Assembly (NCBI RefSeq): GCF_900583165.1 | Contig: NZ_UTKY01000105.1 | Span: 31,345 to 95,344 of the forward strand | DNA: 64,000 bases | Source: Pseudomonas viridiflava | GTDB taxonomy: Bacteria > Pseudomonadota > Gammaproteobacteria > Pseudomonadales > Pseudomonadaceae | Direction: 5' to 3' | Shown: positions 33,815 through 41,316 of the stretch, piece by piece | Layout: each line of letters opens with the position of its first letter | Position numbering within the stretch: the first letter of the stretch is position 1 | Made by a program: the position numbers and the translations under genes | The notes under the pieces: generated by a model | The model's database searches: none | What the model saw: only the letters and a program-made list of their open reading frames with translations | Told to the model about the DNA's origin: nothing

Positions 33815-33825
33815 CCCGGTTTAAG

Positions 33826-33850
33826 GTGGGAGGGGCAAGCCCTCTCCCAC
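33826..33850. repeat. Short REP-like hairpin
   Basis: GTGGGAGGG(G)GCAAGCCCTCTCCCAC is a collapsed, slightly imperfect hairpin between the convergent SRPBCC and histidine kinase genes. It shares its right flank with the copy at 27882. Confidence 0.85.
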
Positions 33851-33875
33851 ATTTTGATCCCGTTGGCGTCAGGGA

Positions 33876-35270
33876 TCAGGCTTCGGGCATCAGTTGCTGG
33901 CGACATTCCAATACCAATCGGGCACCACCACGCTCACTGGTCCCCACCTCCAGCTTGAAGCCATGCAAGTTGATGATCGCTGCCACAATCGACAGGCCCA
34001 ACCCAAACCCTCCTTGCTGATCGCTTTCATCCACCCGATAAAAGCGCTGGAACACCGCATCCCGCTCCGCCGCCGGAATGCCTGGCCCGGAGTCGTGTAC
34101 TTCGATGCGCGTACTGCCGGCATCGTTGACGCCGCGCAAGATCACCACGCCACCCGGTGGGGAGAACTTGATCGAGTTGCTCAGCAGGTTGGCCAGCGCT
34201 TCGAACAGCAGCGCCCGGTCGCCGGTGATCCACGGTAATGAGTCCGGGGTTTGCACGACCAACTGCAATTCGCCTTCTTCGGCCAGGGGCAGGTAGAAGT
34301 CATGCAGTTCGCGCAGCAACGGCAGCGGGTCCATCACCAGAAAGCCTGAGCGACGCTGGTGGTCTTCGAGTTCGGAGATGCGTAACAGCCCGCGAAAGCG
34401 CGCCATCAAGGTGTCGGTTTCGGCGATCGCGTCATCGAGTTTCAGCGCGTAGCCCGAGCCTTCTTCAGCCTCCTGCCGGATGCGATACAGCTGCGCCCGC
34501 AGGCGGGTCAGCGGGGTGCGCAGGTCATGCGCGATGTTGTCGCACACGCCCTTGACCTCGTTCATCAGCTTCTCGATACGGTCGAGCATGGCGTTGACGA
34601 TGGCCGCGAGCATGTCCAATTCATCGCGCCGATTCGACAGCGGCAGACGGTGAGTGAGGTCGCCGGCGACGATGGCTTCAGCGCTGGCTTGAATGCCGCG
34701 AATGCGCCGCAACGGGCGGCGGCGCAGCAAGTGCCAGCCGGCAGCGCCGGGGATGATGGTCAACGACAGTGCCCACAGCAAGGCATGCCAAATGATGCGG
34801 GTCACGCCAAACAACGAGCCATTGGCGCGCACCAGCACCAGCCAGCGACCGTCGTCGGTTTGGGTGGCTACGGCGTCGCAGCTGTCCTTGGGCAGTTTGG
34901 GGTCGTCGGAGTCGACGCAGTTGGCCAGGGTATGGATCTTGCCGTCCAGCGGCAGGTCTGGGGGAATGGCCGTGATTGGGCCGCTGAGCGGTCGGTGTTG
35001 CGCATCGAACAGGCCGTAGGCGTCCACGCCCTTCATGTCGAAAGTCATGCTGGTGCTCAACGCGTCCACCAGGGCTTCACCCTTGAAACGTTGAAACAGA
35101 TGTTGGCGTTGCATCAGCGAGTGACGCGACAGATCGCTCAAGTACCCGGACACTTCGTAATACAACACCCCCATGAGGATGCAGCTCCAGGCCACGAACA
35201 ACGAGCTGTATAACGCCAGCAAGCGGCTGCTGGAAGAGCGCCAGCCCTTAGAGGGGTTCAGCAATGACAT
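33876..35270 (-). CDS. Sensor histidine kinase
   Basis: This 464-residue inner-membrane kinase has a first membrane helix at about 17-38, a periplasmic domain of about 120 residues with two cysteines (C118, C131), and a second helix at about 158-178. A HAMP linker follows (RRIRGIQASAEAIVAGDLTHRLP). The phosphoacceptor is H248 in DNIAHDLRTPLTRL, and the ATPase boxes are EALANLLSNSIKFSP, HDSGPGIP and GGFGLGLSIV. Its start overlaps the response regulator stop by 23 bases, so the pair is one operon. The ligand is unknown; the pair is of the ColS/PmrB-like general layout but no closer call is possible. Confidence 0.9.
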   Translation of the reverse strand: MSLLNPSKGWRSSSSRLLALYSSLFVAWSCILMGVLYYEVSGYLSDLSRHSLMQRQHLFQRFKGEALVDALSTSMTFDMKGVDAYGLFDAQHRPLSGPITAIPPDLPLDGKIHTLANCVDSDDPKLPKDSCDAVATQTDDGRWLVLVRANGSLFGVTRIIWHALLWALSLTIIPGAAGWHLLRRRPLRRIRGIQASAEAIVAGDLTHRLPLSNRRDELDMLAAIVNAMLDRIEKLMNEVKGVCDNIAHDLRTPLTRLRAQLYRIRQEAEEGSGYALKLDDAIAETDTLMARFRGLLRISELEDHQRRSGFLVMDPLPLLRELHDFYLPLAEEGELQLVVQTPDSLPWITGDRALLFEALANLLSNSIKFSPPGGVVILRGVNDAGSTRIEVHDSGPGIPAAERDAVFQRFYRVDESDQQGGFGLGLSIVAAIINLHGFKLEVGTSERGGARLVLECRQQLMPEA

Positions 35271-35931
35271 AACCGGAACCTCGTACCGTGCGGATCAGCG
35301 GCGTGAGGCCCGGTGGATCGATTTTCTTGCGCAGACGGCCGATGTGCACGTCGATCAGGTTGGTGCCGGGATCGAAGTGATAGCCCCAGACTTCCTCGAA
35401 AATCATCATGCGCGACAAGATTTGCCCGGTGTTGCGCATCAAAAATTCCAGCAATTTGTATTCGGTGGGCAGCAGGCTGAGGGGTTGCTCGGCCCGGCTG
35501 GCTTCGCGGCTGATGAGGTTCAGCTCAAGGTCGGCCACGCGCAGGGCGGTTTCAAATTCCTTGACCGTGCTTTTGCGCCGCAGCAGTACCTCCACGCGCG
35601 CCGCCATTTCGTCAGAGGCAAAGGGCTTGGTGAGATAATCATCGCCGCCGGCACGCAGGCCGCGCACTCGCTCGTCCACATCGGAGAGGGCGCTGATCAT
35701 CAGGATCGGCGTCGACACGCCAATGGTGCGCAGGGTGGTGACGATGGCCAGGCCATCGAGTTCCGGGAGCATGCGGTCGAGGGTGATCAGGTCGTAGTCG
35801 CCACTGACGGCGCGGACCAGGCCTTCACGGCCGTTGTCTACCCAGTCTACGTCCAGTCCATGGCTACTCAGCTCCGCAACAATTTCGCGGGCTGTAACGG
35901 CGTCATCCTCGATGGTCAAAATGCGGGTCAT
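35248..35931 (-). CDS. OmpR-family response regulator
   Basis: This 227-residue regulator has a receiver domain with acidic pair ED8-9, phosphoacceptor D52 (LITLDRMLPELDG) and K near FLTKPF-like YLTKPFASDEM. The OmpR winged helix spans about 130-225 (LLPTEYKLLEFLMRNTGQILSR, IDVHIGRLRKKID). The ATG at 35931 has an AGGT site and was preferred to a frame start 8 codons earlier. It is followed by the kinase gene and is divergent from the membrane protein gene at 36280, a possible target. Confidence 0.92.
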   Translation of the reverse strand: MTRILTIEDDAVTAREIVAELSSHGLDVDWVDNGREGLVRAVSGDYDLITLDRMLPELDGLAIVTTLRTIGVSTPILMISALSDVDERVRGLRAGGDDYLTKPFASDEMAARVEVLLRRKSTVKEFETALRVADLELNLISREASRAEQPLSLLPTEYKLLEFLMRNTGQILSRMMIFEEVWGYHFDPGTNLIDVHIGRLRKKIDPPGLTPLIRTVRGSGYVIAEPL

Positions 35932-36057
35932 AGGATTACCTGGTGAGCGATTCACACTAGAAGTGCGGCCATTTTGCCAACAAATCCCTGAACGCTTCCT
36001 AAATTAAACTTCATCTTGGCTAAAACAATAGATTTGCCACTGGCTGGCATCAATCCA

Positions 36058-36081
36058 TGTGGGAGGGGGCTCCCTCCCACA
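36058..36081. repeat. Short REP-like hairpin
   Basis: TGTGGGAGGG-GGCT-CCCTCCCACA, a minimal 10-base-stem member of the family. It lies in the divergent gap between the response regulator and the membrane protein gene, unusual for a family mostly at 3' ends. The rest of this 348-base gap is AT-rich from 36160 to 36200 and should hold the promoter. Confidence 0.85.
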
Positions 36082-36279
36082 GGGATTAGGGTTTGACTGG
36101 AGATTGCATAACGCCCGCCATGCTCGGCCATTTCTTGCAAGTTGCACGGTGCCGGGAAGTTCAAGTTATTTAAGTTATTGAAATATATGAATATTTAAAT
36201 GAGTAGCGACTGGCATGCTGCCTGCACTGTCCCTTCTGAGACTTGTAACACTTTTTTTCCTGCCGGGAGCAAAACAACA

Positions 36280-37185
36280 ATGATCACATCCTCATCCACG
36301 CTGCAAGAGTCGAGCACGCTCTCCGGGGTTTCCTGGGGGGCGATTTTTGCCGGGGCCGCTGCGGCGGCTGCATTGTCGCTGATTTTGGTATTGCTGGGCT
36401 TCGGCCTGGGCTTTTCGGCGGTGTCGCCGTGGGCCGACAGCGGTATCAGCGCCAAGGGGCTTGGCATTTCCACGATTATCTGGCTGGCCTTCACCCAGAT
36501 CGTCGCATCAGGCTTGGGCGGTTACATCGCCGGCCGGTTGCGGGTGAAGTGGGCCAATATGCACGGCGATGAGGTGTATTTCCGCGATACTGCCCACGGC
36601 TTCCTGGCCTGGGCCGTCGCCACGCTGGTCACTGCGATGTTGGTGGTCGGTTCGGTCAGCAGTGTCGTCAGCGGTGGCGTAAAAGCCGGCGCTAGTGTTG
36701 CAGCGGGCGCGGCCAGCGGTATCAGCCAGGCGGCTGGCAGTGCGGCCAAAGGCGTTAACGGCGGCGACTTCGATTACTACGTCGACAGCCTGTTTCGTGA
36801 TGATCGCCCAGTGGCCGTCAGCGATGACGCCGCTCGTGGCGTCGTAGCGCGCATTTTCACCCGCACCCTGAGCAACGACGGCCAGCTTGCTGCCGAAGAC
36901 CGTGCCTATCTGGCCCAGTTGATCAGCCAGCGCACCAACCTCAGCCAGGCTGATGCCGAAGCACGTATCGACAAGGTCTATGGTGATGCCCTTAAAGCCG
37001 TTGAAGACGCCAAGTTGAAAGCTAAACAGGCCGCGGATACCGCTGCGAAGGTAGCTGCCTATACCTCGCTGTGGACCTTCGTCGCCCTGCTGATCGGCGC
37101 ATTTTTCGCCAGCTTCGCTGCCACCTTTGGCGGTCGCCGTCGCGACGCCGTGGTGTATGTCGAAACCGAACATTTCGTACGTTAA
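36280..37185 (+). CDS. Membrane protein of unknown function (PhnA-like annotation group)
   Basis: This 301-residue membrane protein has about four helices: GVSWGAIFAGAAAAAALSLI near the N-terminus, a pair around residues 65-130 with a GGYIAGRLR loop between, and one at the C-terminus (WTFVALLIGAFFASFAATF). The middle (about 135-255) is a soluble alanine- and charge-rich segment, with SQAAGSAAKGVNGGDFDYYVDSL and repeated AKLKAKQAADTAAKVAA that may be coiled coil. The ATG at 36280 has a GGGAG site. Relatives in proteobacteria are unhelpfully called PhnA-like; nothing links it to phosphonates. A 23-residue peptide gene follows in the same transcript. Confidence 0.82.
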   Translation: MITSSSTLQESSTLSGVSWGAIFAGAAAAAALSLILVLLGFGLGFSAVSPWADSGISAKGLGISTIIWLAFTQIVASGLGGYIAGRLRVKWANMHGDEVYFRDTAHGFLAWAVATLVTAMLVVGSVSSVVSGGVKAGASVAAGAASGISQAAGSAAKGVNGGDFDYYVDSLFRDDRPVAVSDDAARGVVARIFTRTLSNDGQLAAEDRAYLAQLISQRTNLSQADAEARIDKVYGDALKAVEDAKLKAKQAADTAAKVAAYTSLWTFVALLIGAFFASFAATFGGRRRDAVVYVETEHFVR

Positions 37186-37200
37186 TTCAAGGAGAACATC

Positions 37201-37272
37201 ATGCGCTCATTACTGCTTTGGTTCCTGGGTATCCCTATCCCGATCATTATCCTGATCGCAATTTTCATGTGA
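37201..37272 (+). CDS. 23-residue hydrophobic membrane peptide
   Basis: The frame encodes MRSLLLWFLGIPIPIIILIA followed by IFM, a single hydrophobic helix with a Gly-Ile-Pro-Ile-Pro kink. A strong AAGGAGA ribosome site lies 6 bases upstream, 15 bases after the stop of the membrane protein gene, and a perfect terminator stands 24 bases beyond its stop. Such placement strongly favours translation. It resembles small one-helix proteins with a GIPIP motif seen next to stress genes in other proteobacteria, from memory. It may be a partner of the larger membrane protein. Confidence 0.75.
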   Translation: MRSLLLWFLGIPIPIIILIAIFM

Positions 37273-37295
37273 TCCCACACACTGCGTCACCCGAG

Positions 37296-37325
37296 CCGCG
37301 CCTGCATTAGCAGGCGCGGTTTTTT
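37296..37325 (+). terminator. Rho-independent terminator
   Basis: CCGCGCCTGC, an ATTA loop, GCAGGCGCGG and then six T. It is a perfect 10-base stem ending the membrane protein/peptide operon, with the stop codon of the convergent MFS gene just beyond. Confidence 0.95.
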
Positions 37326-37328
37326 GGT

Positions 37329-38537
37329 TCACAGTGATCGACAGAGGGCTTGGCCAGGCAACGAACGAAGTGATATCCAGCTTGCCGCCAGCAACACGCT
37401 GGCCGCCGAGGTCATGATTACCAGCGGCTCGGACGTGCCATCAGACAACAATCCGGTGACCCAACTGCTCAGCGCCGTGAGGAACATCTGGGTAAAAAAG
37501 AACAACCCCGACGCCGTCCCCGCAATTGCCCCATAGGGCTGCAACACCGCCAACTGACAGGCCGGTATCACCATCCCCACTGACACCATGATCACCACCA
37601 TGGGTATTACGATTGCCAGCCATTCCCCCGGCAGCGCGGTGGTGGTGGCTGCGAGCATCAGGCTGCCCAGCACGTTCAGTCCTATGGCGCTGGCGATCAG
37701 CCGGTCCGGCTCGAACCGCCGAACCAGGCGCCGAAACAGGTTGGCGCCCAGCATGTAGCCGCTGATCGTTGCTGCAAACACCCAGGCGTAGCCCGTCGCG
37801 GTCAGGTGGAAGCCCCGTTGCAATAACGCCGATGATTCGGCAATAAACGGGAAGTACGTGCTGTAGACGCAGCCAATCGCCAGTGAATAGCGCAGGAAAT
37901 ACCGGTCCCGCAGCAGTTGGGCGTAGAGGCGCATCAGGTTGCTCGGCGGCGCCGCAGCCACCTCAGGCGGGCGGGTTTCTGGCAGGCGGCGATACACCAC
38001 CAGATACAGCCCGGCACCTATCACCGCCAATAGCACAAACAAGCCCCGCCAGTTGATGAAGGGCAGCATCAGGCTGCCCAGCACCGGCGCGGCCATGGGT
38101 GAGACGGCCATGGCCATCGAGATCAACCCCAGCAGGCGCGCCTGTTCGTAGCGGTCGAAGTAGTCGCGCACGATCACCCGGCCGATCACCGTGGTGCAGC
38201 AACCGCCCAGCGCCTGGAACAAGCGGGCGATGATCAGCACGCTAAGGCTGTCAGCCAGTGCACACGCCACCGTAGCCACGCCATACAGCAACAGCCCGCT
38301 GAGCAGCACCGGGCGGCGGCCGAAGCGGTCGGTGAGCGGGCCGGCGACCAGCAGGGAAATGGCTGAGCCGAGGGTGTAGAGCGTCAGGGTCAGCTGCAGT
38401 TGGCTGTCGCTGGCCTGGAAGTAGTCGGCCATTGCGGGCAGGGCAGGTAGGTGCAGGTCCAGGGTGATGCGTGGCAGGGCGATCAGCAGGGTCAGGAGCA
38501 CCAGCCAGAACCCGGTGGACAGGGTGCGTTGGGTCAT
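37329..38537 (-). CDS. Bcr/CflA-family MFS drug exporter
   Basis: This 402-residue protein has twelve hydrophobic segments, the MFS motif A GPLTDRFGRRPVLLSG between helices 2 and 3, and LFQALGGCCTTVIGRVIVRDYF, typical of the Bcr/CflA proton-antiport exporters (length about 400). The ATG at 38537 was chosen; a GTG five codons upstream is possible. It is divergent from the MocR-type regulator, with a gap of 92 bases, a common regulator-exporter arrangement. Substrates may be antibiotics such as bicyclomycin or sulfonamides, or amino acids such as cysteine; none can be specified. Confidence 0.88.
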   Translation of the reverse strand: MTQRTLSTGFWLVLLTLLIALPRITLDLHLPALPAMADYFQASDSQLQLTLTLYTLGSAISLLVAGPLTDRFGRRPVLLSGLLLYGVATVACALADSLSVLIIARLFQALGGCCTTVIGRVIVRDYFDRYEQARLLGLISMAMAVSPMAAPVLGSLMLPFINWRGLFVLLAVIGAGLYLVVYRRLPETRPPEVAAAPPSNLMRLYAQLLRDRYFLRYSLAIGCVYSTYFPFIAESSALLQRGFHLTATGYAWVFAATISGYMLGANLFRRLVRRFEPDRLIASAIGLNVLGSLMLAATTTALPGEWLAIVIPMVVIMVSVGMVIPACQLAVLQPYGAIAGTASGLFFFTQMFLTALSSWVTGLLSDGTSEPLVIMTSAASVLLAASWISLRSLPGQALCRSL

Positions 38538-38629
38538 GGGATAGGCCTTCACAAGGGATAGGCCTCGAACTCTAGCGGCTTTGTGGTTTAATCCTAAGGG
38601 CCACTTAAGCCAGGAATGATTGGACCACT

Positions 38630-40123
38630 ATGAGCCGAGGTAAACCCGCATCCGCCCTGGACCTACCGCGTCCCGACAGCCTGGACGCCGGTAAACAGCA
38701 GGGCGCCTATGAAGCCTTGCGTGCCGCCATCCTCAATCGGCAGTTGCCTGCAGGCAGCCGCTTGCCGTCTACCCGTAGCTTGGCGGAGCGTTGGAATGTG
38801 TCGCGCGGCACCTTGGAAGCGGCGTTTGACCGCTTACACAGTGAAGGTTACGTACAGCGGGTGGCTGGCTCCGGCACACGCGTGTGTGCGGTGATCCCTG
38901 AGCAATTCATTGGGGCGCCGGTCGCCGCAGCCGCAGTACGCCGCCGGGTAGAACCAGACCGCCCGGCGGGCGGCGTCCAGAGCCATGTGCCCTTCGTGGC
39001 GCGCCGCCCGGATGCCAGTCTTTTCGACCTGAAAAACTGGGCACGCTGCATCGCCAGAGGTTTGGCTGCGGCGGGCCCCGGGGTGCTGGAAGCGGCCCAT
39101 GTGGCCGGCATTCCAGCCTTGCGCGAGCAGATTGCCGAGTACTTGCGCAGCTATCGTGGGATGCGCTGCGAAGCGGACGAAGTGATCATCACCACCGGTA
39201 TCCGCCACGCCCTGGACCTAATCGCGCGCACCCTGATCCAACCCGGTGACATCGCCTGCGTCGAAGACCCCGGCTACCCTCCGGCGCGCCGTTTGTTCGC
39301 CTTGGCGGGTGCGCATATTCACACAACCCCCGTGACCGCAGAAGGGCTCGACCCCCTCCAACTGCCCGCCACGGCACGCCTGGCCTACGTCACCCCGGCC
39401 CACCAAGCGCCACTGGGCATGACCTTGTCAGTATCGCGACGCCTGGCGCTGCTGGACTGGGCAGCCCGTGCCGATGCCTGGGTGGTCGAGGACGATTACG
39501 ACAGCGAATACAACTACAACACCGCGCCTTTGGCCGCGCTCAAGTCCCTGGATAATGCCGACCGGGTGATCTACTGCGGCAGCTTCAACAAGAACCTGTT
39601 CCCAGGGTTGCGCGTGGGGTTCATGGTGGTGCCCAAGGCATTGCACCGGCCGTTGCTGCGCACGTTGCAACTCACCGGGCATTCAGTGGGGGCCACGGAT
39701 CAGCTGGGGTTGGTGGAATTCTTGGGCAGCGGCGGTTTTGTGCGCCATTTGCGCGCCTCACGGCAGGCGTATCAGGCGCGGCGCGATGCCTTGCTCGCAT
39801 GCCTGCCGGGTTACACGGTCAGCGGCCAGCAGGCCGGGTTGCACTTTGTATTGTGGTTGCCGGCGGATGAGGAGGAGGGCGCGTTTTGCAGGCGTGCCGC
39901 CGAGGCGGGTTTAACGTTGCAACCGCTGGGCAAGTTCTGTGTTCAGGTCAGCCTGCCCCCGGCGGTGATTATTGGCTACACCGCGCTGACCTTGGCTCAA
40001 ATCCGCTTTCACGGGCGTGCACTTTTCAAAGTGTGGGAGGGGCTTGCTCCCGATTGCAGTGTGTCAGCTACAAATGTGCCAATTGACATTCCCTCATCGG
40101 GGGCAAGCCCCCACCCACATTAG
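38630..40123 (+). CDS. MocR/PdxR-type regulator (GntR HTH + aminotransferase fold)
   Basis: The N-terminal GntR winged helix (about residues 20-85) contains GAYEALRAAILNRQLPAGSRLPSTRSLAERW. The rest is a class I aminotransferase-like domain with YVTPAHQAPLGMTLS and the PLP lysine in YCGSFNKNLFPGLRVGF. Such regulators use PLP or its adducts as effector and often control the neighbouring transporter, here the divergent MFS gene. The frame as read has 497 residues, but the last 30 or so (from about VWEGLAPDCS) are encoded by a REP element, so the natural end has probably been replaced. The stop codon at 40121-40123 lies at the very edge of the repeat. Confidence 0.87.
   Translation: MSRGKPASALDLPRPDSLDAGKQQGAYEALRAAILNRQLPAGSRLPSTRSLAERWNVSRGTLEAAFDRLHSEGYVQRVAGSGTRVCAVIPEQFIGAPVAAAAVRRRVEPDRPAGGVQSHVPFVARRPDASLFDLKNWARCIARGLAAAGPGVLEAAHVAGIPALREQIAEYLRSYRGMRCEADEVIITTGIRHALDLIARTLIQPGDIACVEDPGYPPARRLFALAGAHIHTTPVTAEGLDPLQLPATARLAYVTPAHQAPLGMTLSVSRRLALLDWAARADAWVVEDDYDSEYNYNTAPLAALKSLDNADRVIYCGSFNKNLFPGLRVGFMVVPKALHRPLLRTLQLTGHSVGATDQLGLVEFLGSGGFVRHLRASRQAYQARRDALLACLPGYTVSGQQAGLHFVLWLPADEEEGAFCRRAAEAGLTLQPLGKFCVQVSLPPAVIIGYTALTLAQIRFHGRALFKVWEGLAPDCSVSATNVPIDIPSSGASPHPH
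40031..40121. repeat. REP-like element inside the 3' end of a coding frame
   Basis: GTGTGGGAGGGGCTTGC and GGCAAGCCCCCACCCACATT form the arms. The whole element is in frame with the MocR-type gene and codes for its last 30 residues, and the stop TAG comes from ACATTAG at the right border. It also touches the 3' end of the convergent rpiR-type gene. Confidence 0.88.
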
Positions 40124-40124
40124 A

Positions 40125-41033
40125 TCAGTCGTCAAAGCCAACCTGCTCATGAATCTCATCCACCTTCAATTCCAAGCGATACGCCACCGCAATAAACAAC
40201 GCTTGGCACAGGCACAAGGTGGCACTCAAGGAGCGGAAGGCAAACGACGACCCCTCATTCACCAACAACACCGCATTGGCCCGCTTGGCCAGGGGCGACA
40301 GGTTGCTGTCGGTGATGATCAGGGTCTTGGCCTGGTGATGCTGGGCGATGCGCAGGCAGTGCTGGGTCTCTTTGCCGTAGGGCGTGAAGCTGATGGCGAT
40401 CACCAGGTCATTGGCGCGCACGCTGCGCATCTGCTCGCGGTAACTGCCGCCCAGGCCTGAGATCAGGTGGATGCGCTTGTTGGTGTGTTGCAGGTTATAG
40501 ACCAGGTAATCGGCCACCGCGAAGGAGCGGCGCACGCCGACCACGTAGATATTGTCGGCATTCACCACCAGGTCGACGGCCTTGTCGAAGGCCACGTCAT
40601 CGAGCTCCAACCCCAGGCGCTCGATGCCAGACAATGTAGCGTTGACGCACTCACGCGCCAGGTCGCCGCCGCTGGCCTTCTGCGACTTGTTGGCGATCAT
40701 GCTGCGGATGCGCTGCTGGTAGTTCTGCACCGGGGTGGTCTTGTGGGTGTAGGCCTCGCGAAACAGCGCCTGCATCTCACTGAACCCACTGAAACCGAAG
40801 CGCTGGGAGAACCGCACGATGGCCGAAGGGTGCACTTCGCATTCACGGGCAATATCGCTGATGCGGTCGACCATGATGCGGTCGCTCTGCTGGCTCATAT
40901 AGCTGGCGATGCGTTTGAGTTGGCGCGGCAGGCTTTCGTATTCATCGGTGATCAGCTGCAACAGACGTTCGGCATTGATCGGAGGGCTGGCGACGGTGTC
41001 TTCCAGGGTGGTCTCGGGATCGGTGCGGGACAT
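40125..41033 (-). CDS. iolR-like: RpiR-family repressor of inositol genes
   Basis: This 302-residue regulator has an HTH_6 domain (residues about 20-95; MVDRISDIARECEVHPSAIVRFSQRFGFSGFSEMQAL) and a SIS sugar-phosphate isomerase-fold domain (about 130-260; NIYVVGVRRSFAVADYLVYNL, VIAISFTPYGKETQHCLRIA). RpiR proteins beside iol genes repress them until an inositol breakdown intermediate binds the SIS domain. The ATG at 41033 has an AAGGA site; the longer frame start at 41195 would run over the operator. It is divergent from iolC, and TGGAA-N6-TTCCA sits between the two. Confidence 0.9.
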   Translation of the reverse strand: MSRTDPETTLEDTVASPPINAERLLQLITDEYESLPRQLKRIASYMSQQSDRIMVDRISDIARECEVHPSAIVRFSQRFGFSGFSEMQALFREAYTHKTTPVQNYQQRIRSMIANKSQKASGGDLARECVNATLSGIERLGLELDDVAFDKAVDLVVNADNIYVVGVRRSFAVADYLVYNLQHTNKRIHLISGLGGSYREQMRSVRANDLVIAISFTPYGKETQHCLRIAQHHQAKTLIITDSNLSPLAKRANAVLLVNEGSSFAFRSLSATLCLCQALFIAVAYRLELKVDEIHEQVGFDD

Positions 41034-41178
41034 GGGCAATCCTTCTGGCGTGTTGTTCTGTTGCGCTGATGGGTGACGCAAGTCTACAGGGTAGGCGCAA
41101 AAAAATACCCCGGCATCACGGCCCGCGTGGGCTGCTGAAACGATGCACGGTGGCTGGCGTGCCCCTATGCTGACGTAT

Positions 41179-41223
41179 TGGAAAATATATTCCACTAAAA
41201 ATAATTCTGGAATAAATATTGAT
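41179..41223. promoter_or_regulatory. Inositol operator between iolR-like and iolC
   Basis: TGGAAAATATATTCCA (41179-41194) has perfect TGGAA/TTCCA arms with a 6-base spacer. A second, half-degenerate copy TGGAATAAATATTGAT follows at 41208-41223. The first repeats the site upstream of the inositol ABC genes (49265-49280). Both the repressor and iolC promoters would be covered. Confidence 0.7.
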
Positions 41224-41316
41224 TGCCGTCGCCGGACGTTCTAGTCTGCACCCACCAAGAGCGTTTGCCGCCCCACGGCGGTACAACGCAGGCTGATAAA
41301 AATAACAGGAGCCAGC

